This document shows, piece after piece, positions 55,300 to 63,430 of a stretch of DNA of 64,000 nucleotides; the first letter of the stretch is position 1, and each line of letters begins with the position of its first letter. Both the position numbers and the translations under genes were made by a program. The stretch spans positions 1 to 64,000 of the forward strand of contig QQVE01000048.1 of the NCBI GenBank assembly GCA_003389325.1, read 5' to 3'. Below the pieces are notes generated by a model. The model was given only the letters and a program-made list of their open reading frames with translations. It was not told the DNA's origin and did no database searches. Origin of the DNA: Planctomycetota bacterium (GTDB lineage: Bacteria; Planctomycetota; Planctomycetia; Pirellulales; PALSA-1355).

Positions 55300-55692
55300 T
55301 CACGCCAGCGCCAGTTGCCGCGCGGCGCTGAGAATCTTGTCCAGCTTCTTGGGATGGGTGGGCTTGACCACCACCAGGTTGAAGCCTGCCTCGACGCAGG
55401 CCGCCTTCGTTTCGTCGTCGGCGAAGCCGGTTCGCGCGACCAACAGAAAAGGGGGCAACCCCGCGGCCAGCAACTCCGCCGCGATCTCCAGGCCCGAGAT
55501 GCCGGGCATGCCGACGTCGAGCATCACCAGCCTCGGCTGAAATTCCCTGGCCAGCTCGACGCAGCGATGGGCCTCGTTGCAGGTCCGCACCTCGCAACCG
55601 AGCAATTCCAGCAGTCTCCGCATCGCGGCCGTATCGTCGACGTCGTCGTCGACGGCCAGCACGCGCAGCGGCACGGCGTTGGCGTCGTGCAT
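55300..55692 (-). CDS. CheY-like response regulator (receiver only)
   Basis: 130 residues from ATG 55692, with GGGAGGGA upstream. Receiver features: RVLAVDDDVDD (acidic pocket), LVMLDVGMPGISGLE with phospho-acceptor Asp near residue 63, a Thr in ARTGF (the threonine switch), and Lys in VVVKPTHPKKL. No output domain, so it signals by protein contact. No histidine kinase is encoded nearby. Confidence 0.88.
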   Translation of the reverse strand: MHDANAVPLRVLAVDDDVDDTAAMRRLLELLGCEVRTCNEAHRCVELAREFQPRLVMLDVGMPGISGLEIAAELLAAGLPPFLLVARTGFADDETKAACVEAGFNLVVVKPTHPKKLDKILSAARQLALA

Positions 55693-55891
55693 GACTTCCC
55701 TCCCGAGCGCATGCGAAAGGAAACCCAGATACATCCTGCCAGATCGGCAGTACGCCAGTCTATCAGAAACCGGTGTGCAAAGTGTGTGCCGGCGACGGCG
55801 GTAGTCCGCGGCGTTTGCCGACGCCGCTCCCGGCGCGGTAGGGTGTCCCACGCCACGCATGAGCGCTACCCGGGCTATCAAGGACCCACCG

Positions 55892-56731
55892 ATGGCAGAT
55901 GTCGAGCGCGCGTCCGACCCAACCTACATTCTCGGGCACTCCGAGCGCGAGCTCGCGCGGCTGCGCACGCAGGCGGCGTTGCTCGAGCCGGTGACGCGGC
56001 GCTACTTGCAGGAGGCGGGCATCACGGCCGGGATGCGCGTGCTCGACGTCGGCAGCGGCGCGGGCGACGTGGCCTTGCTCGCGGCCGATCTGGTGGGTCC
56101 CGCGGGCGAGGTCGTGGGCACCGATGCGGTGGCGACCGCCGTCGCGGCCGCCACGCGAGCCGCGGAGGAACGCAGTCTGGAAAACGTGCGATTCCAGCAA
56201 GGCAACCCGGCGGAGATGACGTTCGACGCCCCCTTCGACGCCGTGGTGGGCAGATACTTCCTCCCCTTCCAGGCCGACCCGGCGGCCATGCTGCGCGGCC
56301 TGGCCCGGCATCTGGCTCCCGGCGGCCTGCTGGTGTTTCACGAGCCCGACTTTAGCTGCGTGCGATCGCTTCCGCCGGCGCCGCTGTACGACCGGGCGTG
56401 CCGCTGGATCATCGACACCACGCGGTTGAGCGGGCAATCGTGGAGCTTCCTCGACAAAGTCTATCCCGCGTTCCTGCAAGCCGAGTTGCCTGCTCCCACG
56501 CTGCGCATGCAGACCTTCGTGGCCAACCCTTCGCACGCGCGGCCGTGGCTCTGGGCCGTGGGCGACATGGTCGAGTCGATCCTGCCCGCCATCGAAAGGC
56601 ACCGCGTGGCCACCGCCGCAGAGGTCGACGTGGCAACGCTCCGCGAGCGGCTCCTGGCGGAAGTGACCCAGCGCGACTGCGTAGTCGTCGGCCGCTCCGA
56701 GATTGGCATCTGGACCACGGTCGGCCAGTGA
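55892..56731 (+). CDS. SAM-dependent methyltransferase
   Basis: 279 residues from ATG 55892 (preceded by AAGGA); an in-frame ATG lies 33 bases earlier. SAM motif VLDVGSGAGDVALLAADL near residue 50, GTDAVATAV, NVRFQQGNPAEMTF, APFDAVVGRYFLPFQ and LAPGGLLVFHEPDF. Class I; resembles demethylmenaquinone/UbiE-like or antibiotic-modifying enzymes, with no specific assignment possible. Confidence 0.83.
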   Translation: MADVERASDPTYILGHSERELARLRTQAALLEPVTRRYLQEAGITAGMRVLDVGSGAGDVALLAADLVGPAGEVVGTDAVATAVAAATRAAEERSLENVRFQQGNPAEMTFDAPFDAVVGRYFLPFQADPAAMLRGLARHLAPGGLLVFHEPDFSCVRSLPPAPLYDRACRWIIDTTRLSGQSWSFLDKVYPAFLQAELPAPTLRMQTFVANPSHARPWLWAVGDMVESILPAIERHRVATAAEVDVATLRERLLAEVTQRDCVVVGRSEIGIWTTVGQ

Positions 56732-56757
56732 GGCGAGTTCCGCGGCGGTCAAATGGT

Positions 56758-57072
56758 CTAGCGAGACCGCTTGCTCCCGATCGGCCGAAAAACCGTCGTT
56801 GCAATCCGCCGGACGATGCGGCGGTAGCTGTTCCAGGGAACAGCCAGGCCGCAGCGGTCGCAGTAGCTTGGCACCGGCGGCATGTTCACCGGTTTGCCTG
56901 TACTATCATCGAACGCCGACACGACGAACGTCGGCATCGGAGAGCCGCAATGCCGGCACTGGCGATGCCGAGGCGCTCCGCATTCCCTGCACTGCTGGGA
57001 GGTGATTTCCTCTGAGGAGCAGACCCGATGGCCGGCGGCGCAGTACCACACGAAAAAGGCCCGTTTGAACAT
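56758..57072 (-). CDS. Zinc-ribbon protein
   Basis: 104 residues with four Cys/His pairs: YCAAGH...C, CRECGAPRHRQCRHCG and YCDRCG near residue 70. These form two or three zinc ribbons. A basic C-terminus suggests nucleic-acid contact. No enzymatic domain. Function unknown. Confidence 0.7.
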   Translation of the reverse strand: MFKRAFFVWYCAAGHRVCSSEEITSQQCRECGAPRHRQCRHCGSPMPTFVVSAFDDSTGKPVNMPPVPSYCDRCGLAVPWNSYRRIVRRIATTVFRPIGSKRSR

Positions 57073-57282
57073 CGGCTCCCCCGCCTGGAACCTGATCTTC
57101 GATCGCTCGCACTCGGTGCGTTGCGAGCACCGCGGTTGATCCTACTCTTGGGGAGCGCGTTTTCCAGCCGTTCGCGGCACCCCCGGCGGAACTTTTTGTT
57201 CCGAAGAACGGACGCTTTTTCCCGCCAGAATCCCCGAATTGCCGGCCACCGCGGGAATTCGGTTGGCCTACAATGGCTTCCG

Positions 57283-57687
57283 ATGGGCAACCTCATGCGA
57301 TTCCCCAGCGCCGTCAAGCGCGACCCGGCCATCGACGTCTGGATGCGCGGCCATGCCGGCGCCCTGGGGACGATCGCGCTACGCTGGTTCGAGACCATCC
57401 GCAATTGCGGCGACGACGTGCGCGAGCTGTTGCACGACGGCCACCCGACCGGCTGCGTCGGCGACGCCGCCTTTGCCTACGTCAACGCGTTCAAGGCCCA
57501 CGTCAACGTCGGGTTCTTTCGCGGAGCCGAGCTGGCCGACCCCGCCGGGCTGCTCGAAGGCACCGGCAAGCTGATGCGCCACGTGAAGCTTCGCCCTGAC
57601 AACAAGATCGACGACGACGCCCTCGCGCAGCTCATCGAAGCGGCCTACGCCGACATGCAGCGCCGCGTGCAAGATTACCAGGCCTAG
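57283..57687 (+). CDS. DUF1801-family protein
   Basis: 134 residues from ATG 57283 (or ATG 57295). The DUF1801/YdhG-like domain is shown by RETIRNCGDDVRELLHDG-type start, GDAAFAYVNAFKAHVNVGFFRGAEL and LMRHVKLRPDNKIDDDALAQLIEAAY. It binds an unknown ligand in related proteins. The stop codon TAG lies inside the left terminal repeat of a MITE-like element, so the 3' end may have been set by that insertion. Confidence 0.78.
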   Translation: MGNLMRFPSAVKRDPAIDVWMRGHAGALGTIALRWFETIRNCGDDVRELLHDGHPTGCVGDAAFAYVNAFKAHVNVGFFRGAELADPAGLLEGTGKLMRHVKLRPDNKIDDDALAQLIEAAYADMQRRVQDYQA

Positions 57688-57840
57688 CAGCTTGTTGAAG
57701 TATTCGGCAGGCTGCTTGATCGCATCGATGCGATCCCAAAATGACGACGCAAGTCGTTATTGCGCTTCCGTGTGGAGCTTTGCTCCGCACCCCGCGAGGT
57801 TGAAGTCGGCCAGGATGGCTTACTTCAACGGTCTGCTAGG
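57683..57840. mobile_element. MITE-like element with 21-bp terminal inverted repeats
   Basis: The ends CCTAGCAGCTTGTTGAAGTA (57683) and TACTTCAACGGTCTGCTAGG (to 57840) are inverted repeats matching at about 18 of 21 positions. The 158-base interior holds a perfect 18-bp palindrome GATCGCATCGATGCGATC (near 57718) and a hairpin GTGTGGAGC/GCTCCGCAC. No coding potential. The TTGAAGTA-type end is common in IS-derived miniature elements. Confidence 0.65.
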
Positions 57841-57948
57841 CGCTGCGGCGCGACCGTGACCGCCGCCGGAACCAGGACAAGCGAGCCATCGGCCGGCTCC
57901 CTCACCCGATCCCCTGCTGGAAGATCGCGGCATGCTGCTGAACGCGCG

Positions 57949-58449
57949 CTACTTGGTCACCTTTCGCGCCGGCGGCGAGGCCACCTCGGGCGTCTTCTTC
58001 AAGTAATCCGAGATCGGAATATCGTAGTACGCGCCGGCATTCGGAGCCCGGCGCTGGCCGTCGACGGTGAGGGTGATGATCCGAATCTTGGCCTCGTCGG
58101 CGAACTTCTTCGGAAACGTCACCGTCCCTTCGCGCGCCCCGTCGCCGGACGGCTTGAACTTGATCGGCTCGTTCACGTCGTACGCGCGGCCGCCCTGACG
58201 ATCGCGCTGCTTGCTGAACGCGACCAGGTCGATCGAATGGATCGGCTTCAGCCGCCCTTCGTCGGCCAGCGTGAACGTCACCCTCAGCGTATCGCTGCCG
58301 GTGTCCTCCACCTCCACGTCGTACTTCAGTCCCCAAGCTTCGCTCGAGCCCGGCAGCTTGTAGCGAATCGCCCAACTGCGGTCCGCCATCAACACCAACG
58401 CCGCCACGAGCACCAAACCGGTAACCACACGAGACCGTCGAAGTTTCAT
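57949..58449 (-). CDS. Secreted hypothetical protein (paralogue 1)
   Basis: 166 residues from ATG 58449, with AAAGG upstream. Signal peptide RRSRVVTGLVLVAALVLMADRSWA. The mature domain EAWGLKYDVEVEDTGSDTLRVTFTLADEGRLKPIHSIDLVA aligns over its length with the next gene. It ends with AYYDIPISDYLKKT. Function unknown; periplasmic or extracellular. Confidence 0.75.
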   Translation of the reverse strand: MKLRRSRVVTGLVLVAALVLMADRSWAIRYKLPGSSEAWGLKYDVEVEDTGSDTLRVTFTLADEGRLKPIHSIDLVAFSKQRDRQGGRAYDVNEPIKFKPSGDGAREGTVTFPKKFADEAKIRIITLTVDGQRRAPNAGAYYDIPISDYLKKTPEVASPPARKVTK

Positions 58450-58665
58450 AGCGTGTGCACCTTTCAGATATTGGAAGTGCTGTCGCCAGCCCAAGCGCCA
58501 GCACCGCGACTCGAGTTTGAACCGCGGCCCATTCAAGCGACGCACGCGTTTTCGGGCAAGATCAATCTGCCGCGGTTCGGCTGCTATCGCGCGCGCAGGC
58601 CCGTTTCCAGCGGTCGCGAAAAAAGCGCTGGAACATCCGCGCCGCCTGGGCAAATTGCCGCCGGC

Positions 58666-59178
58666 TTACTTCTTGACCTTGCCCGACGCGGGAGGCAGCG
58701 GCGAAGCCACGGCCGGCGAACCGGACTCATTGAGGTGCTTTGCCAGCGGAATATCGTAGTAGGCGGCGCCTCGGGCTTGAAACTTGCCGTCGACCCGTTG
58801 GGTGAGGACCTGCAAGTTGGCCAGGTCGACCTGGTCCTTGCGAAGGCGAATTTCGCCCACGCGTGTACCGTCGGCGGTGGTCTTGAACTCGAGCCGCCCC
58901 ACGACCGTGTATCGCTGTGAGTTCGGCGTCGAGTTTTGCTTGTCGAGCACCGACAGGCTGACCGAGTGAATCGGTTTCAGGCGTCCTTCGTCGAGGAGCG
59001 TGAGCTTGACGGTGACCATGTCCGCACCGGCGTCCTCGACGGCCACCTCGTACTTGAGCCCCCACTCGTCCTTCGAGGGCCCCAGCGAGTAGTAGATCGC
59101 CCAAGCCCGTTCGGCCACCAGCACGAGTGCCATGATCGCCAACAGTCCCCCCATCCATCGAACCCGTCGCTTGCTCAT
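58666..59178 (-). CDS. Secreted hypothetical protein (paralogue 2)
   Basis: 170 residues from ATG 59178, with AGGAG upstream. Signal peptide RWMGGLLAIMALVLVAERAWA. It shares the core DEWGLKYEVAVEDAG...LLDEGRLKPIHS and AYYDIPLAKHL with the gene at 57949-58449, at roughly half identity by eye. The leader sequences upstream of both genes also match (TTCAAGCGA...CAAGATCAATCTGC), so the pair arose by tandem duplication including the promoter. Confidence 0.75.
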   Translation of the reverse strand: MSKRRVRWMGGLLAIMALVLVAERAWAIYYSLGPSKDEWGLKYEVAVEDAGADMVTVKLTLLDEGRLKPIHSVSLSVLDKQNSTPNSQRYTVVGRLEFKTTADGTRVGEIRLRKDQVDLANLQVLTQRVDGKFQARGAAYYDIPLAKHLNESGSPAVASPLPPASGKVKK

Positions 59179-59412
59179 CCGACACTCCTGGTAAGCGAGA
59201 CACGAATCGTCCGAACCCACCGCCCCTGGCCCGCCCCCGTCTCATCCGGGGGCAGCTATTCAAGCGATGCACGCCGATTGAGACAAGATCAATCTGCGCA
59301 CAGCGTGCGAAAGCCGCCGCGGCCAGGCACGTGCTTGCGCGAACCGAGCGTCAGCAGCTCCCCTCCTGCCGTACGCTCGTGTGGATATAGCCAGGAATTC
59401 GGCCAGCTTCCG

Positions 59413-60117
59413 TCAGTGTCCCTCGATCTCTGCCTGGACTCGGCTTGCCTGGCGCTCCGTCAGGATGCCGAGCAGAGCGACCTGCTCGGCATGCTTGATA
59501 AACGCCGCGCGTGTCTCTTGTTCACGGCATCCACCCGCGTGGCTGATCCAAAGTAGCCCCTTGCGCGTCAACGTCTGGAGTTCACCCAACATTTCGTTCT
59601 GATCAGCGGCAAGTTTCAGATCGTCCTGCTTCTCGGCCAGGGCGTGAAAGATCGGCGAGACTTCCTCGCTTGTGACATCGGCGGCGTCGGCCGCTGCGAG
59701 CGCAGGCAAATCCGGGGGCTGCGCAGGCAAAGACGGTTTGGCAGTCAGCCGAGACCAGGCAGTCCGTTGGCTGGCCGTCAAGACTCCCTCCAGTCCTGAC
59801 AGATACTGCTGATTGACGGCGGCAAGACCTTCTTTGCCCTGGTTGGATCGGGCCATCGCCGCCACATGCTCAATCTCCTGCTTCTGCTTCTCGGTCATCC
59901 CGAGTGTTTCCTGGATATTCGCGTCTCGCAGGGCCCGCCAACTGCGGTTCCGCAAGTCACGCTGCATCACAAACGCTGCTTGCGGTCGTGTGAGCAGGCC
60001 CAACATGACGAGCCGTTCGGCGTGCCGGATGGCGGCCAACCTCCGTGCGTTGCTGCGAGCCACATGTTCGCGGTACAAGTCCAGTACTACACCCAATCGA
60101 AGTACCTTGTCCACCAA
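59413..60117 (-). CDS. Hypothetical helical protein with internal repeat
   Basis: 234 residues, helical and without a signal peptide. A motif near residue 33 (HAERLVMLGLLTRPQAAFV) recurs near residue 208 (HAEQVALLGILTERQASRV), and LTxxQ-like segments occur between them. The start overlaps the end of the upstream gene by 31 bases, so a downstream start is possible or the true N-terminus is lost. No family recognised. Confidence 0.6.
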   Translation of the reverse strand: MVDKVLRLGVVLDLYREHVARSNARRLAAIRHAERLVMLGLLTRPQAAFVMQRDLRNRSWRALRDANIQETLGMTEKQKQEIEHVAAMARSNQGKEGLAAVNQQYLSGLEGVLTASQRTAWSRLTAKPSLPAQPPDLPALAAADAADVTSEEVSPIFHALAEKQDDLKLAADQNEMLGELQTLTRKGLLWISHAGGCREQETRAAFIKHAEQVALLGILTERQASRVQAEIEGH

Positions 60118-60515
60118 TCTCGGATTCCAGTCACGCCCGGATTCTTTCCCGTGTATGGTCGTTCGAGCACGGACGATGGAACGTACACGTATTCGTGTCG
60201 TTTCAAGAGATTCATCACCGTCTCCTTTAAATCAACTGGAATTGGTTCATCCTCGCTGAACGTGACCATATCCCCGAAGTTGCTGAATACAATCAAGGCA
60301 AACCGCTGCTTGTCCAGGGGAAGATATATCTGGCTGTGGAAGCTCGCATCCTGGATGCAACTTCCAGACTCGGTTTTTAGTGCCTGCCCAAGTGCATCCG
60401 AGAGGGCATCTACGAAATCCGCGAAGCGCATGGAGGCCGCGTCGTAGTCGAATCCCTCGGGATAATCCCAACGCTGTGGATCGTCGTATTGTTCAAGGAG
60501 GCCGATGTAGTCCAT
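60087..60515 (-). CDS. Hypothetical protein
   Basis: 142 residues, acidic, soluble. Features: MDYIGLLEQYDDPQRWDYPEGFDYD, a central beta strand region (RFALIVFSNFGDMVTF) and SSVLERPYTGKNPGV. Reminiscent of small immunity-type proteins but I cannot assign it. Ends overlapping the helical gene downstream. Local GC is lower than in the first 58 kb. Confidence 0.6.
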   Translation of the reverse strand: MDYIGLLEQYDDPQRWDYPEGFDYDAASMRFADFVDALSDALGQALKTESGSCIQDASFHSQIYLPLDKQRFALIVFSNFGDMVTFSEDEPIPVDLKETVMNLLKRHEYVYVPSSVLERPYTGKNPGVTGIRDWWTRYFDWV

Positions 60516-60634
60516 CTAAACTGACCACCTGCGCCGACAGATTTGGAACATCATTCTCATGATTGGCACCTTCGACTTCAGACAGCGTACATGCCCATAG
60601 GTATTGCGCTACCAGCCGCATCACGGGCCGTCGA

Positions 60635-60994
60635 TCACTCTTGGCGGTTCTCAAGTCCGTTGATCAACCCCCTAATCATTTTTGCGATCGACTCCAGTTC
60701 GCTTCGCATTGCAGTGTGTTTGACTTCATCCAGGAGCCCGCGGCGATAAGCAACCTCTAACAGGGGTACGCATTCTTGTACGGACCCACGCGCAATCAAG
60801 GAGTTCTTCCGGTCGGGCTTGGTGAAACGGCCGTTGCCTTCGGCCAAGTTCGTGGCGATGGAGAGTGCCGCTCGATTGAGCTGATCGGTTAAGAAGTAGT
60901 AGCCGCGCGGAAAGGCCTCGGTGAGTGCCGCGACTTCGGAGGCAAGAGCAACCGCCTTCTGGTAGACCTCCAGTCTCTCGAACATGAAGGCCAT
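60635..60994 (-). CDS. Four-helix-bundle protein (23S rRNA intervening sequence family)
   Basis: 119 residues. Family features: FERLEVYQKAVALASEVAALTEAFPRGYYFLTDQLNRAALSIATNLAEGNGR and GSVQECVPLLEVAYRRGLL. These small pentameric bundles are found as 23S-intervening-sequence proteins or as single genes near repeats and mobile elements. The repeat element at 61012-61124 lies directly upstream, on the side of its promoter. Confidence 0.88.
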   Translation of the reverse strand: MAFMFERLEVYQKAVALASEVAALTEAFPRGYYFLTDQLNRAALSIATNLAEGNGRFTKPDRKNSLIARGSVQECVPLLEVAYRRGLLDEVKHTAMRSELESIAKMIRGLINGLENRQE

Positions 60995-61693
60995 GGCTGG
61001 CTACCAAAGACGAGCAGGTGATCAGGGGAGCAGGTGACCGCAGGAGGCAAACTGTCGGTCTTGTACGCGTTCTTTGTCGTCGCTTTCCCTCTCCTGTTCT
61101 CCTGCTCCACTTACTCTCCTGCTCAATTTTTTCGGCCTTCAGCCGAAAAAATCGGGGCGACAGGACGGCTATTGAACTTTTTGCCCAAGGTGTTCGCGGC
61201 ATGCCTGGCCCCTTAATCGTCACTGCAAAAGCACTTGCGATGATTTCCCACTGAGGTTTGAGCGTTGCTGAAATGTTCGAGTTAGGGGGTAAGATCACGT
61301 TCCAGTACGTTGCGAATTCGCTCTGGCCGTTCGCCCCGACTTCGCTTTCGCTGCGAGGCGAATGCCACTTCAGCTGGCGAATACCGGCGGGGCAAATCCT
61401 GTTGCGACTACGTCCAGCGTTCAATTGAGCGACAAAGGACGGTTCGTCCTAGGTTACCAAACGCGGCAATTTGAAGGCACCTTGCTGTCCTCGGTTTGAA
61501 CTGCGCTCTTTGGGCTGACTTGATTTGGGGTGGGTCGATTTCCCGGGTTAGAGTTTCGCCTGCACCGATCTGCGTGGGCCCCCCCCAAACCGGACATGCA
61601 TGCTGAATTCGGACTGCCATTTCAGCCGCAATTCGTGTTTGTTGGCCGATTCTGACGATTTTCTGATCTCCCGGATAATGACTGTTGACACAC
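60995..61693. other. Non-coding region with repeat element and hairpin
   Basis: It contains the imperfect inverted repeat at 61012-61124 and a perfect 11-bp hairpin ATTTTTTCGGC-CTTCA-GCCGAAAAAAT (61126-61152). From 61153 to 61680 I see no convincing gene; GC is lower and several frames are closed. Confidence 0.45.
61012..61124. repeat. Inverted-repeat element of the AGCAGGTGATCAGG family
   Basis: Left arm GAGCAGGTGATCAGGGGAGC (from 61012) and right arm TCTCCTGTTCTCCTGCTCCA (from ~61090) are imperfect inverted repeats rich in CTCCTG/CAGGAG units. The same units build the two elements at 22698-22799 and 22858-22959, so this is a dispersed family in the genome. Confidence 0.6.
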
Positions 61694-61713
61694 TGTCTGT
61701 TGCAACATATAAA
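61685..61713 (+). promoter_or_regulatory. marR promoter with overlapping palindromic operator
   Basis: TTGACA (61685-61690), a 17-base spacer and TATAAA (61708-61713) form a near-consensus promoter. The spacer holds TGTCTGTTGCAACATATA (61694-61711), which matches the palindrome TATCTGT-TGCA-ACAGATA. Seven bases separate the -10 from the marR start, implying a very short leader. Confidence 0.75.
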
Positions 61714-61719
61714 TGACGC

Positions 61720-62193
61720 ATGGGCAAGACGAATCCGAAGAACCTGGCAGACGAAGTTGGAAAGCGGCAGCCCTTTGCGTCGCCTCGGCAGGAAGCGTAT
61801 TTGAACCTGGTGCGCACGCATACGCTGCTTGCTGGTCAGCTTTCGCGGCTGTTCAAGCAGCATGGCCTCACCGATCCAAAGTACAACGCCCTGCGAATCC
61901 TGCGAGGGGAAGGCAAGCCGATGCAGGTCTACCACATTGCCGAGCGGATGGTGACGCCACAAACCGACGTCACGCGGTTGGTGGATCGTTTGGAAGAGGC
62001 CGGCCTGGTCGAGCGGGAGCGATGCGGCGAAGACCGGCGAGTCGTTTGGGTGACGTTGACCGAACAGGGGAAAGACGTGTTGAAGAAGCTGGATAAACCT
62101 GTGGCTGATCTGCACGAGTCACAGTTCGCTGGCCTTTCAAAGACCGAGCTAAAGCAACTGAACGATCTGCTTTTTCGGTCCCGGCAGAGCTGA
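61720..62193 (+). CDS. MarR-family transcriptional regulator
   Basis: 157 residues. Winged helix at ~50-120: LTDPKYNALRILRGEG, YHIAERMVTPQTDVTRLVDRLEEAGLVERERCGEDRRVVWVTLTEQG, the MarR signature. The matching operators at 61694-61711 and 62213-62230 bracket the gene, so it probably represses itself and the doxX-pirin-dehydrogenase genes downstream. Ligand is unknown; family members respond to phenolics, oxidants or quinones. Confidence 0.9.
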   Translation: MGKTNPKNLADEVGKRQPFASPRQEAYLNLVRTHTLLAGQLSRLFKQHGLTDPKYNALRILRGEGKPMQVYHIAERMVTPQTDVTRLVDRLEEAGLVERERCGEDRRVVWVTLTEQGKDVLKKLDKPVADLHESQFAGLSKTELKQLNDLLFRSRQS

Positions 62194-62203
62194 GGGCTTT
62201 TTT

Positions 62204-62232
62204 TTGAACGAATATCTGTGGCAACAGATAAC
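62204..62232 (+). promoter_or_regulatory. Second MarR operator and promoter before doxX
   Basis: TATCTGTGGCAACAGATA (62213-62230) has perfect 7-base arms TATCTGT/ACAGATA. It lies between TTGAAC (62204-62209) and GATAAC (62227-62232), a weaker -35/-10 pair at 17-base spacing. The same sequence overlaps the marR promoter. Confidence 0.7.
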
Positions 62233-62268
62233 TCCGCTGGCGAGAAATAAACGAAAGTGAGCAATTCG

Positions 62269-62709
62269 ATGAACGAAACCTTGAAAGCTCTACTCACAGT
62301 GGCCGGCCGCGTGATGCTGGCGACTATTTTTCTGATGAGTGCCCTTGGCAACAAGATTCCCAACTTCTCGCGAACCGTTGAATACATGACGGCCAACGGC
62401 GTCCCCGCTCCGAACGTCATGCTCATCGGTGCGATCGTGTTTCTGTTGGCTGGTGGAATTTCGGTCGTGCTGGGATTCAAGGCACGCATCGGCGCCTCGC
62501 TGTTGGCCGTGTTCCTGATTCTCGCGACGTATTACTTCCACGACTTCTGGACATACGCATCTGACTCACAGGAATTTCAGATGCAGATGATTCAGTTCAT
62601 GAAGAACCTCGGACTCATGGGTGCGATGTTGATGATCGTGGCCAACGGCCCCGGTCCCGGAAGTCTGGACGAGAGCAAAATCTCCAAACGGGAAGGAGAT
62701 AACCCATGA
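62269..62709 (+). CDS. DoxX-family membrane protein
   Basis: 146 residues from ATG 62269; GTG 62257 is an alternative. Four helices, with VAGRVMLATIFLMSALGNKIPNF, VMLIGAIVFLLAGGISVVLGFK and GLMGAMLMIVANGPG typical of DoxX/YphA proteins. Often linked to redox and quinone handling. The stop overlaps the pirin gene (ATGA). Confidence 0.87.
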   Translation: MNETLKALLTVAGRVMLATIFLMSALGNKIPNFSRTVEYMTANGVPAPNVMLIGAIVFLLAGGISVVLGFKARIGASLLAVFLILATYYFHDFWTYASDSQEFQMQMIQFMKNLGLMGAMLMIVANGPGPGSLDESKISKREGDNP

Positions 62710-63404
62710 TTACCATCCGCAAAGCAGAAGATCGCGGCCACGCAGATCATGGGTGGCTCGACACGAATCACACATTTTCGTTCGCGAGTTACCGCGACCC
62801 AGAGCACATGGGCTTTCGCAGCCTACGGGTGATGAACGAAGACCGAGTTGCTCCGGGAAAGGGATTCGGAACACACGCTCACGACAATATGGAAATCATC
62901 TCGTACGTGCTGTCCGGTGCTCTGGAGCACAAAGACAGCATGGGCAACGGCGAAGTGCTGCGGCCCGGTGAGTTCCAGCGCATCTCGGCCGGTTCAGGGA
63001 TCACGCACAGCGAGTTCAATCCGTCGTCCGAAGAACCGGTTCACTTCTACCAAATCTGGCTTGTGCCGAACGTCCGCGACATTCAGCCAAGTTACCAGCA
63101 GCGTGAGTTCGACAAAGGCGAAAAACTGAATCGCCTGCGACTGGTGGCCTCGCCCGATGGCGCGGATGGCTCTTTGTCGATTCACACAGACGCCGACGTG
63201 TACCTGTCGCATCTCGCAGCGGGAAGCGAAGTCGGCTTCGACCTTCAACCCGGTCGGCACGGCTGGCTTCAAGTGCTTTCCGGCTCGGTCGCAGTCAGCG
63301 GAAACCAGCTTTCCACGAGCGATGGCGCCGCAATCACCAACGAAGACTCTGTATCGATCGTCGCGTCTGAGGACGCGGAGATCATGCTTTTTGACTTGAC
63401 GTAA
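62706..63404 (+). CDS. Pirin-family bicupin (quercetinase-like)
   Basis: 232 residues. YhhW-type pirin: HGWLDTNHTFSFASYRDPEHMGF, the metal site GFGTHAHDNMEIISYVLSGALEHKDSMG (His, His and Glu) near residue 58, RISAGSGITHSEFN, and a degenerate C-terminal cupin. Related proteins have quercetin 2,3-dioxygenase activity with Fe or Ni; here the substrate is unknown. Co-translated with doxX. Confidence 0.9.
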   Translation: MITIRKAEDRGHADHGWLDTNHTFSFASYRDPEHMGFRSLRVMNEDRVAPGKGFGTHAHDNMEIISYVLSGALEHKDSMGNGEVLRPGEFQRISAGSGITHSEFNPSSEEPVHFYQIWLVPNVRDIQPSYQQREFDKGEKLNRLRLVASPDGADGSLSIHTDADVYLSHLAAGSEVGFDLQPGRHGWLQVLSGSVAVSGNQLSTSDGAAITNEDSVSIVASEDAEIMLFDLT

Positions 63405-63430
63405 TCCTAACCAACACAGGAGACATTCTC

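Noticed and set aside
61126-61152. Hairpin as Rho-independent terminator
   Set aside because: T-run lies in the left arm and A-run in the right, so no U-tail follows on either strand.
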